This document shows, piece after piece, positions 49,087 through 57,649 of a DNA stretch of 64,000 nucleotides. The position numbers and the translations under genes are program-made. Position 1 is the first letter of the stretch, and each line of letters begins with the position of its first letter. This DNA is from Sphingobacterium psychroaquaticum (GTDB taxonomy: Bacteria; Bacteroidota; Bacteroidia; Sphingobacteriales; Sphingobacteriaceae), in the NCBI RefSeq assembly GCF_900177625.1, contig NZ_FXAU01000002.1, positions 626,672 through 690,671 of the forward strand, in the 5' to 3' direction. Below the pieces are notes generated by a model. It had not been told where the DNA came from. It ran no database searches and saw nothing but the letters and a program-made list of their open reading frames with translations.

Positions 49087-49569
49087 TTATACATTTACTT
49101 TTACGGCACCATCATAGCGGCCCGGTACTAATTCATAAATCAATTTGTTCTTCATCACATATTCAGAATTCAAATAACCCTGGACCGTACGACGTTTTAG
49201 AATCTTAAAAAATACATCTTCTTTTGGAAGACCATTCAAATAATCTAAAATTGCTTTTTGATCAGCCTTCTTTAACGAATCTGCCGCTTGCTTCAAACCT
49301 TCAATAAAGGCTTTTTGTTCTTCTTTGGTCTGACAATCGTCGACCATCTTCATCACAAAAAGATGTAAGTTAAGCGCGTTACCACCGGGCGAATCCGAGG
49401 CAGGAATTATAGCCTCAACAAAGTCTCCAAGAAGTTTTTCATCAGTTGCAGAAAGCTTGATATTGGTCAGGACGATAGATGTAGATTGACCATCGCCAGC
49501 ACATGACGTTGCAATCATTATCCCTCCAGCAACCACAAACAACTGCTTTATGGCCGTTCTTCTATTCAT
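49087..49569 (-). CDS. Gluconate 2-dehydrogenase subunit-3-like protein
   Basis: The 160-residue protein has a twin-Arg start MNRRTAIKQLF followed by a hydrophobic stretch and ATSCAGD, a lipobox, so it should be exported by Tat and lipid anchored. The rest is helical and matches the gluconate 2-dehydrogenase subunit 3 family (DFVEAIIPASDSPG, FIEGLKQAADS). Such subunits bind and co-export the GMC flavoprotein encoded 5 bp downstream. Confidence 0.88.
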   Translation of the reverse strand: MNRRTAIKQLFVVAGGIMIATSCAGDGQSTSIVLTNIKLSATDEKLLGDFVEAIIPASDSPGGNALNLHLFVMKMVDDCQTKEEQKAFIEGLKQAADSLKKADQKAILDYLNGLPKEDVFFKILKRRTVQGYLNSEYVMKNKLIYELVPGRYDGAVKVNV

Positions 49570-49635
49570 GATTCATGTTTATTTTTTGATGGTCGAAAAT
49601 ACAAATAATATTGAATTAAACACTAGCTAAAACCA

Positions 49636-50286
49636 TTAAAGCAATATATTACGAACTCCAATTAAGTCTTCGACCAAGTGCGTTGCGTCGACTAGCTTAG
49701 CCCGTTCGCTCTCTTGTTCCGAAACAGCAATACACGATATTCCGGCCGCTTTTGCGGCGGAAAACCCAGTAATCGTATCTTCCACCGCAACAATATTCGC
49801 TTTCGGAAGACCTAACAAATCACAGGCTAAAAGGTAAGGTTCTGCCGCAGGTTTCGCTTCTGTAACTTTTTCGCGCGTCACAAAAAACTCAAAAAAAGGT
49901 AACAGATTATGATGTCCCAATACAGTATCTACTGTTGTCCTATAGCTTGATGTTACGAGACCTATACGCATAGGCGATTCATGTAAAGCCTCGAGAATTT
50001 CACGGGCATGTGGCATCAATTGGATTGTCCGCATGTCAGACTTCGCATAGTTTGCTCTTGTTTCCTTCCACATAAACTCCACGGTTGTTTCGATACCCCA
50101 TTTCTTTTTCAATAAATCCACATTAGCGACCAAAGTATGTCCCGCGAAGAACTGAATCCAATCCGTAAAAGTGATTTCAAAATCAAATTCCGAAGACAGG
50201 ATAGGCTGCCAATTGGAAAAATAAAAAAATTCAGAGTCAATCAACGTGCCGTCTAGGTCAAAAAGCACTGCTTCTATGTTGTTCAT
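49636..50286 (-). CDS. HAD phosphatase, beta-phosphoglucomutase-like
   Basis: The 216-residue HAD protein has motif I AVLFDLDGTLIDSE with both Asp residues (unlike the phosphonatase-like enzyme at 7932), GLVTSSYRTTV, a Lys in TEAKPAAEPYL and VEDTITGFSAAKAAG. It is a small sugar-phosphate phosphatase or mutase. It lies upstream of the GMC pair on the same strand with a 66-bp gap, so it may be co-transcribed, but this is uncertain. Confidence 0.88.
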   Translation of the reverse strand: MNNIEAVLFDLDGTLIDSEFFYFSNWQPILSSEFDFEITFTDWIQFFAGHTLVANVDLLKKKWGIETTVEFMWKETRANYAKSDMRTIQLMPHAREILEALHESPMRIGLVTSSYRTTVDTVLGHHNLLPFFEFFVTREKVTEAKPAAEPYLLACDLLGLPKANIVAVEDTITGFSAAKAAGISCIAVSEQESERAKLVDATHLVEDLIGVRNILL

Positions 50287-50639
50287 GTCTTAAACATAAA
50301 AAAAATCGAGCAGTTCCACGAATAATCTTTTGGTCTCACATTCGGTATACCCCACAGCAATGCAACTAACCTATAGGTTGCTCTTTATTTGTGATTAATC
50401 CAAGGTTCCCAAGAACTGACAAATGAGACACCTTGATTATTAAGAAAAGAGAGGCGTCCATTGTGCGGTGTACATGTTGACGGCACAGGTGATCCCATTT
50501 GGAACCGATTTTCACAATATAGTAGGTCTCTACAAGCTACATTTAGAGCGCATAAAAATAGCCTGACGACGAAAAAATGGTCATAGATTCTTTATCAACT
50601 TGGTCGCTAAGCATAAAAAACAAATAATTGGTCAACATT
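50287..50639. other. 353-bp intergenic region with decayed-looking sequence
   Basis: No gene was recognised between the HAD gene and the small winged-helix gene. A few short open frames exist but none resembles a known protein. An imperfect hairpin joins AATCCAAGGT at 50397-50406 with ACCTTGATT at 50430-50438. The interval might be a remnant of lost genes. Confidence 0.4.
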
Positions 50640-50906
50640 ATGTATATTGATTTTGAACAACTAAAACCCATTCAAAAAGCAATTATCCAAACCATCATAC
50701 AGACAAATGATAGTCTTTCAGGAGATCAAATTTTCTTGCTCTTAAACCAAGTAGAAAAAAAATACTGCTATGCTAGTATATTCAATAACTTAAGGATTCT
50801 TAAAGAGAATGAAATCATTAGGTGCGAAAGTCCTTCACAAAAAAAAGTACCCAATCGATATAAGCTAACAGAAAAAATAAAAGGAAGTATCGGATCGGGA
50901 AAATAA
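50640..50906 (+). CDS. Small winged-helix-like protein of unknown function
   Basis: The ATG at 50640 is used instead of a TTG four codons earlier. The 88-residue product has the pattern of a Fur-like or ArsR-like winged helix: helix LKPIQKAIIQTIIQ, LSGDQIFLLLNQVEKKY, a recognition-helix-like ASIFNNLRILKENEI, then a wing. It lacks metal-binding residues and a dimerisation domain. It stands 66 bp before the ECF sigma gene and might be a separate small regulator. It is not a confident assignment. Confidence 0.5.
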   Translation: MYIDFEQLKPIQKAIIQTIIQTNDSLSGDQIFLLLNQVEKKYCYASIFNNLRILKENEIIRCESPSQKKVPNRYKLTEKIKGSIGSGK

Positions 50907-50956
50907 GTATAAATGGATAAAGATGTATTTTATTTATAATCATTCTAAATAAAATG

Positions 50957-50964
50957 TATCTTTA
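50957..50964 (+). promoter_or_regulatory. Possible -7 box immediately before the ECF sigma gene
   Basis: TATCTTTA fits TAnnTTTG apart from the last base and ends 8 bp before the TTG start codon at 50973. The same TATCTTTA lies 9 bp before the dehydrogenase ATG at 5597. A -33 element was not clear. If real, transcription would begin at or near the start codon. Confidence 0.3.
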
Positions 50965-50972
50965 CCATCGTT

Positions 50973-51497
50973 TTGGATATCAACGCAGACCATACAACAC
51001 ACCACATCACCAGAGAGTCTTTCGAAGAGCTCTTCCAAACCTATTGGAAGCGTATGTATTCTTTTGCATTAAAAACTGCGGATAACGCAGACGATGCGAA
51101 GGAAATCGTACAGGAAATCTTCAAGTCACTCTGGGAACGCAAAGATAAGTTATCCCTGCATGATGCAGAGCGCTACCTACTCCGTTCCGTAAAATTAAAA
51201 AGCTTGGAATATATCCGTAATAAGGCCACACGGAACCGGCATCACGAAGTCATTCTGACAGAAAGCAATGTAATCTACGAAGATAGTCAACTACATTTCA
51301 AAGAGCTTAAAGATCGTATAAACCATGTCGTGAATATGCTTCCCAAACAATGTAAAAATGTATTCAAAATGAGCCGAGAGCAAGGGCTCACCAACAGAGA
51401 GATCGCACAATTATTGTTCATTTCAGAGCGTGCCGTCGAATATCATATAAGCAAAGCTCTTGTAATCTTGCGGGCACATTTTCAACCCCTCAAATAA
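50973..51497 (+). CDS. Orphan ECF-type RNA polymerase sigma factor
   Basis: The 174-residue protein has sigma region 2 (FEELFQTYWKRMYSFALK; DADDAKEIVQEIFKSLWE type) and region 4 (LPKQCKNVFKMSREQGLTNREIAQLL; ISERAVEYHISKAL). The start is a TTG; no in-frame ATG gives a complete region 2, and the next in-frame Met is inside it. No FecR-like anti-sigma gene or TonB receptor gene sits next to it on either side, so it is an orphan, unlike most Bacteroidota ECF factors of this type. Confidence 0.85.
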   Translation: MDINADHTTHHITRESFEELFQTYWKRMYSFALKTADNADDAKEIVQEIFKSLWERKDKLSLHDAERYLLRSVKLKSLEYIRNKATRNRHHEVILTESNVIYEDSQLHFKELKDRINHVVNMLPKQCKNVFKMSREQGLTNREIAQLLFISERAVEYHISKALVILRAHFQPLK

Positions 51498-51728
51498 GGC
51501 CAATGATTAAAAGATTACTTTTCTTTTCAAGCCCATAACACCCCGTTTCCGTATAGTCATCGAACTTCTCAAACAACGTCAGCGTAATGAATGAAGGCCC
51601 TGGAAAGGAATCTGTAGTCCCTCTCCGACACTTTTAAAGCCCCTATTATCCGAAGACTACCTTTGGAATAAGGAGGAGGAATGATTAAGTTTGTTTAAAA
51701 CACTCAACATAAAAGTCTATTTCAACAC
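51498..51728. other. 231-bp non-coding gap after the ECF sigma gene
   Basis: This stretch contains only short frames interrupted by stops and no recognisable domain. It lies where an anti-sigma gene would be expected, so a decayed anti-sigma gene is conceivable, but I could not recognise any FecR motif. No terminator hairpin with a T-run was seen. Confidence 0.35.
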
Positions 51729-52340
51729 ATGAAAATTATTGCAGTAGGTAGAAATTATATCGATCACGCTAAAGAACTTAATAATCCGGTTCCGGAGAAC
51801 CCTGTCATCTTTTTAAAACCGGACACCGCTGTCCTCAAAGATAACAAGGACTTTTACTATCCAGATTTTTCGAAAGATGTACATTATGAAGTAGAAGTTG
51901 TCGTCCGTATTTGCAATGAAGGCAAGCACGTCACTAAAAAATTCGCACACAAATATTACGATGCCATCGGTTTAGGGATAGACTTTACGGCCCGTGATTT
52001 ACAGTCTACACTCAAACAAAAAGGACTTCCGTGGGAATTAGCTAAAGCTTTCGATCACTCTGCAGTAGTCGGTACATTAATTCCCAAAGACGAATTTGAG
52101 TCGATTAACAATATTAATTTTAGTCTCAAGAAAAATGAAGAAGTCGTACAAATCGGGAATACCGAGGATATGATTTTTGATATCGAATCCTTGATCGTTT
52201 TTATTTCACAATATATCACCCTCCGTAAAGGTGATTTGCTCTTTACGGGTACACCGGCCGGGGTTGGTCCGGTTGCTATTGGGGACAAACTAGAAGGATT
52301 TATTGCAGAAAAATCTATGTTTATCTGCCAAATTAAATAA
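51729..52340 (+). CDS. Fumarylacetoacetate hydrolase-family protein
   Basis: The 203-residue protein is a compact FAH fold: KIIAVGRNYIDHAKELN, PVIFLKPDTAVL, the metal-binding acidic blocks VHYEVEVVVRI and GIDFTARDLQ, and FTGTPAGVGPV. Family members act as acylpyruvate hydrolases or oxaloacetate decarboxylases. Its stop overlaps the next start by one base (TAATG), pairing it with the M23 peptidase. Confidence 0.9.
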   Translation: MKIIAVGRNYIDHAKELNNPVPENPVIFLKPDTAVLKDNKDFYYPDFSKDVHYEVEVVVRICNEGKHVTKKFAHKYYDAIGLGIDFTARDLQSTLKQKGLPWELAKAFDHSAVVGTLIPKDEFESINNINFSLKKNEEVVQIGNTEDMIFDIESLIVFISQYITLRKGDLLFTGTPAGVGPVAIGDKLEGFIAEKSMFICQIK

Positions 52341-54058
52341 TGATGAAGAAACGTATAGCCATTTTGGCCAGCTGTGCGCTGTCTCTTTTCTTTGCACAAG
52401 CTCAAAAAAGAGATGTGATTACTTCTCGGGATTATCCACAGGGTTACTTCCGCAATCCCTTAAATATTGCGCTAGATGCCTCTGGAACTTTTGGAGAGCT
52501 CCGGACAACACATTTCCACGCTGGTGACGATTACCGGACACAACAACGCATCGGTTTACCATTACATGCTGCCGCCGATGGTTTTGTTTCCCGTATACGG
52601 GTACAAATTGGAGGTGGAGGTAATTCAATGTACATTGATCATCCGAATGGTTTTTCGTCGGTCTACCTACATATGGATGGCTTCAATGAGGTACTAACTG
52701 CGATCGTTCGCGCCGAGCAGTTTAAACAGCGACGTTTTGATGTAGATGTAACCTTAACGCCCGAGCAAGTTCAGTTAACAAAAGGACAATACATCGGAGA
52801 TGCCGGAAATTCAGGGGGATCAGGTGGGCCGCACTTGCATTTTGAAATCCGTGATACAAAGACACAACACCCGTTAAACCCACAGCTCTTCGGACTCCGT
52901 TTTGCGGATAACTTTAATCCAACAATAAACAGCATTATGCTGTATGATTTAAATGATGAGCTGTTCAGTGAGAATACCCCACGTAAATCATTTGCTGTCC
53001 GTAGTATAGGGAGTGGTCGATATGCGCTCCAGTCTCCGGTACAAGTACAAGCCAAATTTGGCTTGGGCATTAGTACCATTGATAGACACCGGGCTGGTGG
53101 TTTTCAAAACGGCGTATACTCTATCGAGCTTTTTATTGATGGACAAGCCGTTTCTACCGTTGTTTTTGAAGAATTGGACTTTAATACCTCCCGAGGAATC
53201 CATTCTTACATAGACTATCCGCATTGGAAAAAAACAAAAGCGAAAATTCAAAAAAGCTTTAAAGATCCAGGAAATGTTATTGAAATTTTCAAAACGCTAA
53301 AAGATAGAGGTGTTATCTATCTGACCGAACCGCGGACATATGATGCGAAATATGTGGTAAAGGATGTAGCAGGTAATTGCAGTGAGTTGGATTTTAAAAT
53401 TCAAAATAACCCTGTTCCTCCCGCTGCTGCACCAAAGCGATATGGAGAACTCTTTTCGTACAACAAAGTAAATACATTTGAACAAGAAGCAATCAAAATA
53501 AATATACCGCAAGGTGTGCTATACGATGATGTTGATTTTCTGTATAGCACTGCTCCACAACCGACAAATGCATATTCCATAACACATCGTGTACATAATA
53601 GCTTAACGCCCTTGTTTTCCGCCTACAACTTAAGCATTAAACCGACAAACTTGCCCGCGCATCTACAAGATAAAGCATTAATTGCTTCAGCTGAAGGTGG
53701 TGCTGAAGGAGGAAAGTTCGAAAATGGATGGGTGACCGTCAACACACGGAATTTTGGCAACTTTTATGTTGTCGTTGACACCATTGCTCCAACGATCTCT
53801 CCACGAAATTTTAGTGCCGGTAAAAGTATAGCAGCACAGCGAAAAATAGATTTTACCATCTCGGATAACTTCTCCGGAATTCAATCCTTCGACGGTTACA
53901 TCGATGATCAATGGGTATTAATGGAGTATGATTCTAAAAACAAACACTTGTGGCATGTCTTTGATTCTACTTTATCCAAGGGAACTCATCGCTTTAAACT
54001 GGTGGTAAAGGATTGGAAAGACAACGAGAAAGTATATGAAGTTAATTTTAGTAAATAA
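52340..54058 (+). CDS. Exported M23-family metallopeptidase
   Basis: The 572-residue protein has a signal peptide (residues 1-22, ending FAQAQ). Its LytM domain keeps the zinc ligands H60 and D64 in HFHAGDDY and H165/H167 in GGPHLHFE, with a long loop between. Such enzymes cut peptidoglycan cross-bridges. About 380 residues follow, beta-rich, including DTIAPTISPRNFSAGKSI near the end, possibly a domain for attachment or substrate recognition. It is translationally coupled to the FAH-family gene. Confidence 0.9.
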   Translation: MMKKRIAILASCALSLFFAQAQKRDVITSRDYPQGYFRNPLNIALDASGTFGELRTTHFHAGDDYRTQQRIGLPLHAAADGFVSRIRVQIGGGGNSMYIDHPNGFSSVYLHMDGFNEVLTAIVRAEQFKQRRFDVDVTLTPEQVQLTKGQYIGDAGNSGGSGGPHLHFEIRDTKTQHPLNPQLFGLRFADNFNPTINSIMLYDLNDELFSENTPRKSFAVRSIGSGRYALQSPVQVQAKFGLGISTIDRHRAGGFQNGVYSIELFIDGQAVSTVVFEELDFNTSRGIHSYIDYPHWKKTKAKIQKSFKDPGNVIEIFKTLKDRGVIYLTEPRTYDAKYVVKDVAGNCSELDFKIQNNPVPPAAAPKRYGELFSYNKVNTFEQEAIKINIPQGVLYDDVDFLYSTAPQPTNAYSITHRVHNSLTPLFSAYNLSIKPTNLPAHLQDKALIASAEGGAEGGKFENGWVTVNTRNFGNFYVVVDTIAPTISPRNFSAGKSIAAQRKIDFTISDNFSGIQSFDGYIDDQWVLMEYDSKNKHLWHVFDSTLSKGTHRFKLVVKDWKDNEKVYEVNFSK

Positions 54059-54065
54059 TTAAACC

Positions 54066-54530
54066 ATGGCAGAACTACAAATTGGCGATAAAGCCCCCGC
54101 AATAACAGCAAAAAATCAAAAAGGAGAAACAATTCAATTGTCTGATTTCACAGGAAAGAAGGTTATTTTATATTTCTACCCCAAAGATAATACACCAGGT
54201 TGTACAACAGAGGCATGTAATTTCCGTGATAATTATCAGGCACTATTAAAAGATGGTTTCGAGGTATTGGGTGTTAGTATTGACAGCGAACAATCGCATC
54301 AGAAATTTATTAGCAAGCATGAACTCCCGTTCAATCTTCTTGCCGATGAAGACCAAAAAATTGTAAATGATTACGGCGTATGGGTAGAAAAAAACATGTA
54401 CGGCAAAAAGTATATGGGGACAGCAAGGACCACTTTTGTGATCGATGAGGGGGGCGTTATCCAACACATAATCAAAAAAGTAGATAACAAAAACGCAACG
54501 CAACAAATTCGCGACTTATTAGCACAATAA
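54066..54530 (+). CDS. bcp: Thioredoxin-dependent peroxiredoxin (BCP type)
   Basis: The 154-residue protein carries the peroxidatic C46 and resolving C51 in DNTPGCTTEACNFRD, the pattern of E. coli BCP (C45/C50), plus GVWVEKNMYGKKYMG and RTTFVIDEGG. It reduces organic peroxides in the cytoplasm. It starts 7 bp after the M23 peptidase gene. A CGACTTATT/AATAAGTCG hairpin spans its stop codon. Confidence 0.95.
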   Translation: MAELQIGDKAPAITAKNQKGETIQLSDFTGKKVILYFYPKDNTPGCTTEACNFRDNYQALLKDGFEVLGVSIDSEQSHQKFISKHELPFNLLADEDQKIVNDYGVWVEKNMYGKKYMGTARTTFVIDEGGVIQHIIKKVDNKNATQQIRDLLAQ

Positions 54531-54545
54531 GTCGGGCGAATCCTT

Positions 54546-54553
54546 TATATTTG
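54546..54553 (+). promoter_or_regulatory. Consensus -7 box directly before glyS
   Basis: TATATTTG matches TAnnTTTG exactly and ends 5 bp before the ATG at 54559. No clear -33 TTTG lies at the usual distance. If used, glyS would be transcribed as a leaderless or nearly leaderless message. Confidence 0.4.
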
Positions 54554-54558
54554 CCCTT

Positions 54559-56028
54559 ATGAGCAAGCAAACAGACGATTTTTTTAAAAGCATTATATCG
54601 CATGCCAAGGAATACGGATTTGTATTCCCGTCAAGTGAAATTTATGACGGCCTAAGTGCCGTATATGATTATGGTCAGTTAGGTTCTGAACTAAAGAACA
54701 ATTTGAAGACCTATTGGTGGAAATCCATGGTGCAACTCAATGAAAACATTGTAGGTATCGATGCCGCAATTTTCATGCACCCAACAACCTGGAAAGCGTC
54801 TGGGCATGTGGATGGATTTAACGATCCGATGATCGACAATAAAGATTCTAAAAAACGTTATCGCGCCGATCAACTTATCGAAGATAAAATCGATCGCTAC
54901 GAGAAAGACGGTAAAACAGATAAAGCAACGCAGCTGCAAAAAGACTTGGATGACGCCTTAAATGCGGACGACTTAGTACGTTTGAAAGACATCATCGAAG
55001 AACATAATATCGTATGCCCCATCTCAGGCACAAAAAACTGGACCGATGTACGTCAATTTAACTTGATGTTTGCAACGCAGATGGGTGCGATGGCTGACGG
55101 AGCAGAGCAAGTGTACCTTCGTCCAGAAACTGCACAAGGTATCTTTGTGAACTTCTTGAATGTTCAGAAAACTGGACGAATGAAAATCCCTTTTGGTATC
55201 GCTCAAATCGGTAAAGCTTTCCGTAACGAGGTTATTGCACGTCAGTTCATTATGCGTATGCGAGAATTTGAACAAATGGAAATGCAATTTTTTGTACGTC
55301 CCGGTTCTGAATTAGAGTGGTATGCAAAATGGAAAGAGACACGCTTAAAATGGCACTTGGCTTTAGGTTCAGATCCAGCGAAATACCGTTATCACGATCA
55401 CGCCAAATTAGCACACTACGCTAATGCTGCAGTAGACATCGAATACGAATTCCCATTTGGATTTAAAGAGGTAGAAGGTATTCACTCCCGTACGGATTTT
55501 GACTTGAAACAGCATCAAGAGTTTTCGAAGAAAAAAATGCAATACTTCGATCCAGAAATAAACCAAAACTACATTCCGTATGTGATCGAGACTTCTATTG
55601 GATTAGATCGTTTATTCCTCACGGTACTTGCCAATTCATTGGAACAAGAAGATCTATCAACAGAAGAAAAACAAGATTCTCGTGTGGTATTGAAATTCCA
55701 TCCCGCAATCGCTCCTGTAAAAGCAGCTATACTTCCATTAACGAAAAAAGATGGGTTACCGGAAAAAGCACGCGAAATTATGGCGAAGCTTAAAATGGAG
55801 TTCAATGTCCAATATGATGAAAAGGATGCCATTGGAAAACGTTACCGTCGTCAAGATGCTATTGGAACACCATATTGTATTACAGTGGATCACCAAACAT
55901 TAGAGGATAACACCGTTACCATTCGTCATCGTGACAGTATGGAACAAGAGCGTGTGAATATTGCCGACCTAAGCCGAATTATCGGAGATTTAGTCGGTTG
56001 GAATAATTTACTGGAAAAACTAGTTTAA
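54559..56028 (+). CDS. glyS: Glycyl-tRNA synthetase, dimeric type
   Basis: The 489-residue class II synthetase charges tRNA-Gly. It has VFPSSEIYDGLSAVYDYGQLG at the N-terminus (shown in part), YLRPETAQGIFVNF (motif 2 region), FRNEVIARQFIMRMREFEQME, and the C-terminal anticodon-binding domain with VVLKFHPAIAPVKAAI. The length fits the homodimeric type rather than the two-subunit type. It is followed by a bidirectional terminator. Confidence 0.96.
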   Translation: MSKQTDDFFKSIISHAKEYGFVFPSSEIYDGLSAVYDYGQLGSELKNNLKTYWWKSMVQLNENIVGIDAAIFMHPTTWKASGHVDGFNDPMIDNKDSKKRYRADQLIEDKIDRYEKDGKTDKATQLQKDLDDALNADDLVRLKDIIEEHNIVCPISGTKNWTDVRQFNLMFATQMGAMADGAEQVYLRPETAQGIFVNFLNVQKTGRMKIPFGIAQIGKAFRNEVIARQFIMRMREFEQMEMQFFVRPGSELEWYAKWKETRLKWHLALGSDPAKYRYHDHAKLAHYANAAVDIEYEFPFGFKEVEGIHSRTDFDLKQHQEFSKKKMQYFDPEINQNYIPYVIETSIGLDRLFLTVLANSLEQEDLSTEEKQDSRVVLKFHPAIAPVKAAILPLTKKDGLPEKAREIMAKLKMEFNVQYDEKDAIGKRYRRQDAIGTPYCITVDHQTLEDNTVTIRHRDSMEQERVNIADLSRIIGDLVGWNNLLEKLV

Positions 56029-56042
56029 TCTATTCAACGATA

Positions 56043-56084
56043 TAAAAAAGGTGGCTGTTTCTAAAGGATAGCCACCTTTTTTAT
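56043..56084. terminator. Bidirectional terminator between glyS and the lipoprotein gene
   Basis: AAAAAAGGTGGCT and AGCCACCTTTTTT form a strong stem with T-runs on both strands, closing both convergent genes. Confidence 0.88.
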
Positions 56085-56085
56085 G

Positions 56086-57582
56086 CTAGAAAGGTTCTAT
56101 AATTTCACCATCCCAGTCTTCGTTCAAACGAACTATAAATTCCGCTTCTTGATCGATTCCACTCAACAGTTCTCCCCTAAAAACAAGCTGCATGTTATTT
56201 CGCATACGACTATTGACCGTAAAATCTCTCAGCTGTCGCTCTTCTTTATCCCGCACTGTCACCAGGTACACAACCTCTTGAGGTTCTCCCTGATCTCCCA
56301 TAAACTGATGAAAATAAAACTCTTTACTCTCCGCCTCAAAATCCACAGCGAACGAAACAATTTCATCATCAACCCCTATATCTTTAGAACGATCACCAAA
56401 TGGTACATATACAAAAGGTGTATGTAACGGTTTAATAGTAATCCTTCCCACATTGGTAAGATCACGATTATCTGTAAATTCAAACTTAACCATACTATAA
56501 TAGCGATGCAATAAAAGTGGAACATCGATATCTTGTCGGACGGAAAAAGTATGTGTCACACCAAATATTTTGGCCTTACTGTTCGAGAATAAATTCCGCA
56601 CGGAATATGTTTGTGCATCGGTTATATCCGAAATGTACAGATCAGCAGCGGACTCGTTAGATAAAAAAATGCTCACATATTCACCTGGCGGCAACTGTAA
56701 AGAAAGACCGGGCCACCCTTCTGCTGAAAAATCCACATTATTCTCCTCTACCAAGCGATTCGTCTCTCGGTTGAATATCGCATAGTGAAGACGGCGGATC
56801 GATGAATGGGTCATAGTTTTACTTAATCCCGTCAGATTAAAATTATCAATACGCGTTACCCCCATCGATGCATTATAATTACCGGCAGAACCGCGATCAC
56901 CTGCTTTCATAAGCAATTGAACATACAATGGTCGATCATAATCCAAAGCTATAGTATCCACATAAAAAATAAAGCTATTCTTCGGATAACTCGATGAGCT
57001 GGACCCGACGTTGGCAAATTGATTATCTGCTGAAATAGAGTGATAGGTTTCGCCATCTTGCGTATATAGAAATTCAAAATCTTTTGGCCCTGTTGCAGAT
57101 GAACTAATATCAAAACCTATTGATTTCAATGATTGAACACGGTCCAAGGGCACTTTAACAACCAGATCCTGGAGACCACGAAGCACCATCGCATACCCTC
57201 CTGCAAAACCATTAGAAGCCCATCCTTGTGCACTAAAGTCATCTGGAACTTCACCGTCATTATATAAGAACTTAGCATTTTTATCTATTGAAATATCAGG
57301 GATAGACGATCCCGTATTAAAAGACCAGTAGTAGAGGTATTCATCTTGCACGACTTGTGGAGGAACATTCGTTATACTAGAAAGTTTAGACAAGGCCGTA
57401 TACTTTCCTATATTTTGTAAGGGGGAAACAGAGGCGTCGAATTCCTGGAACTCGAACGCTACGGTATAGCTTTCATTATGATCGTCAAAAGATATTACTT
57501 CATTTTTACAGGAAATGGTTACAACAACGATTAAAAATAGAGAAAGGCTATACCGACACCATGCGGTTAGTCTTTTCATCAT
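56086..57582 (-). CDS. Lipoprotein with fimbrillin-associated (Mfa2/FimB-like) features
   Basis: The start at 57582 (MMKRLT) precedes a signal and the lipobox TISC; an upstream in-frame start adds 13 unlike residues. The roughly 498-residue protein has a beta-rich N-terminal half that may be a carbohydrate-binding-like fold. The C-terminal half recalls Mfa2/FimB-type fimbrial anchor proteins (LHYAIFNRETNRLVEE, LQLPPGEYVSIFLSN, LLLHRYYSMVKFEFTD). No fimbrillin or assembly gene is adjacent. It lies downstream of the fucosidase operon but behind a terminator. The fimbrial link is inference. Confidence 0.6.
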   Translation of the reverse strand: MMKRLTAWCRYSLSLFLIVVVTISCKNEVISFDDHNESYTVAFEFQEFDASVSPLQNIGKYTALSKLSSITNVPPQVVQDEYLYYWSFNTGSSIPDISIDKNAKFLYNDGEVPDDFSAQGWASNGFAGGYAMVLRGLQDLVVKVPLDRVQSLKSIGFDISSSATGPKDFEFLYTQDGETYHSISADNQFANVGSSSSSYPKNSFIFYVDTIALDYDRPLYVQLLMKAGDRGSAGNYNASMGVTRIDNFNLTGLSKTMTHSSIRRLHYAIFNRETNRLVEENNVDFSAEGWPGLSLQLPPGEYVSIFLSNESAADLYISDITDAQTYSVRNLFSNSKAKIFGVTHTFSVRQDIDVPLLLHRYYSMVKFEFTDNRDLTNVGRITIKPLHTPFVYVPFGDRSKDIGVDDEIVSFAVDFEAESKEFYFHQFMGDQGEPQEVVYLVTVRDKEERQLRDFTVNSRMRNNMQLVFRGELLSGIDQEAEFIVRLNEDWDGEIIEPF

Positions 57583-57617
57583 ATTATTGTTTATAATTAT
57601 CTGAATTTCTATAAGAT

Positions 57618-57648
57618 ACAAAAAAAACAGGCGTTTCCGCCTGTTTTG
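57618..57648 (-). terminator. Rho-independent terminator of the GH29-GH95 fucosidase operon
   Basis: AAAACAGGCG and CGCCTGTTTT pair around a short TTTC-type loop, and the minus strand continues into eight T residues. It separates the fucosidases from the lipoprotein gene. Confidence 0.88.
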
Positions 57649-57649
57649 C

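Noticed and set aside
50470..50590. A possible transposase remnant in the gap before the small winged-helix gene
   Set aside because: The open frames there are short and no transposase motif or terminal repeats could be recognised.
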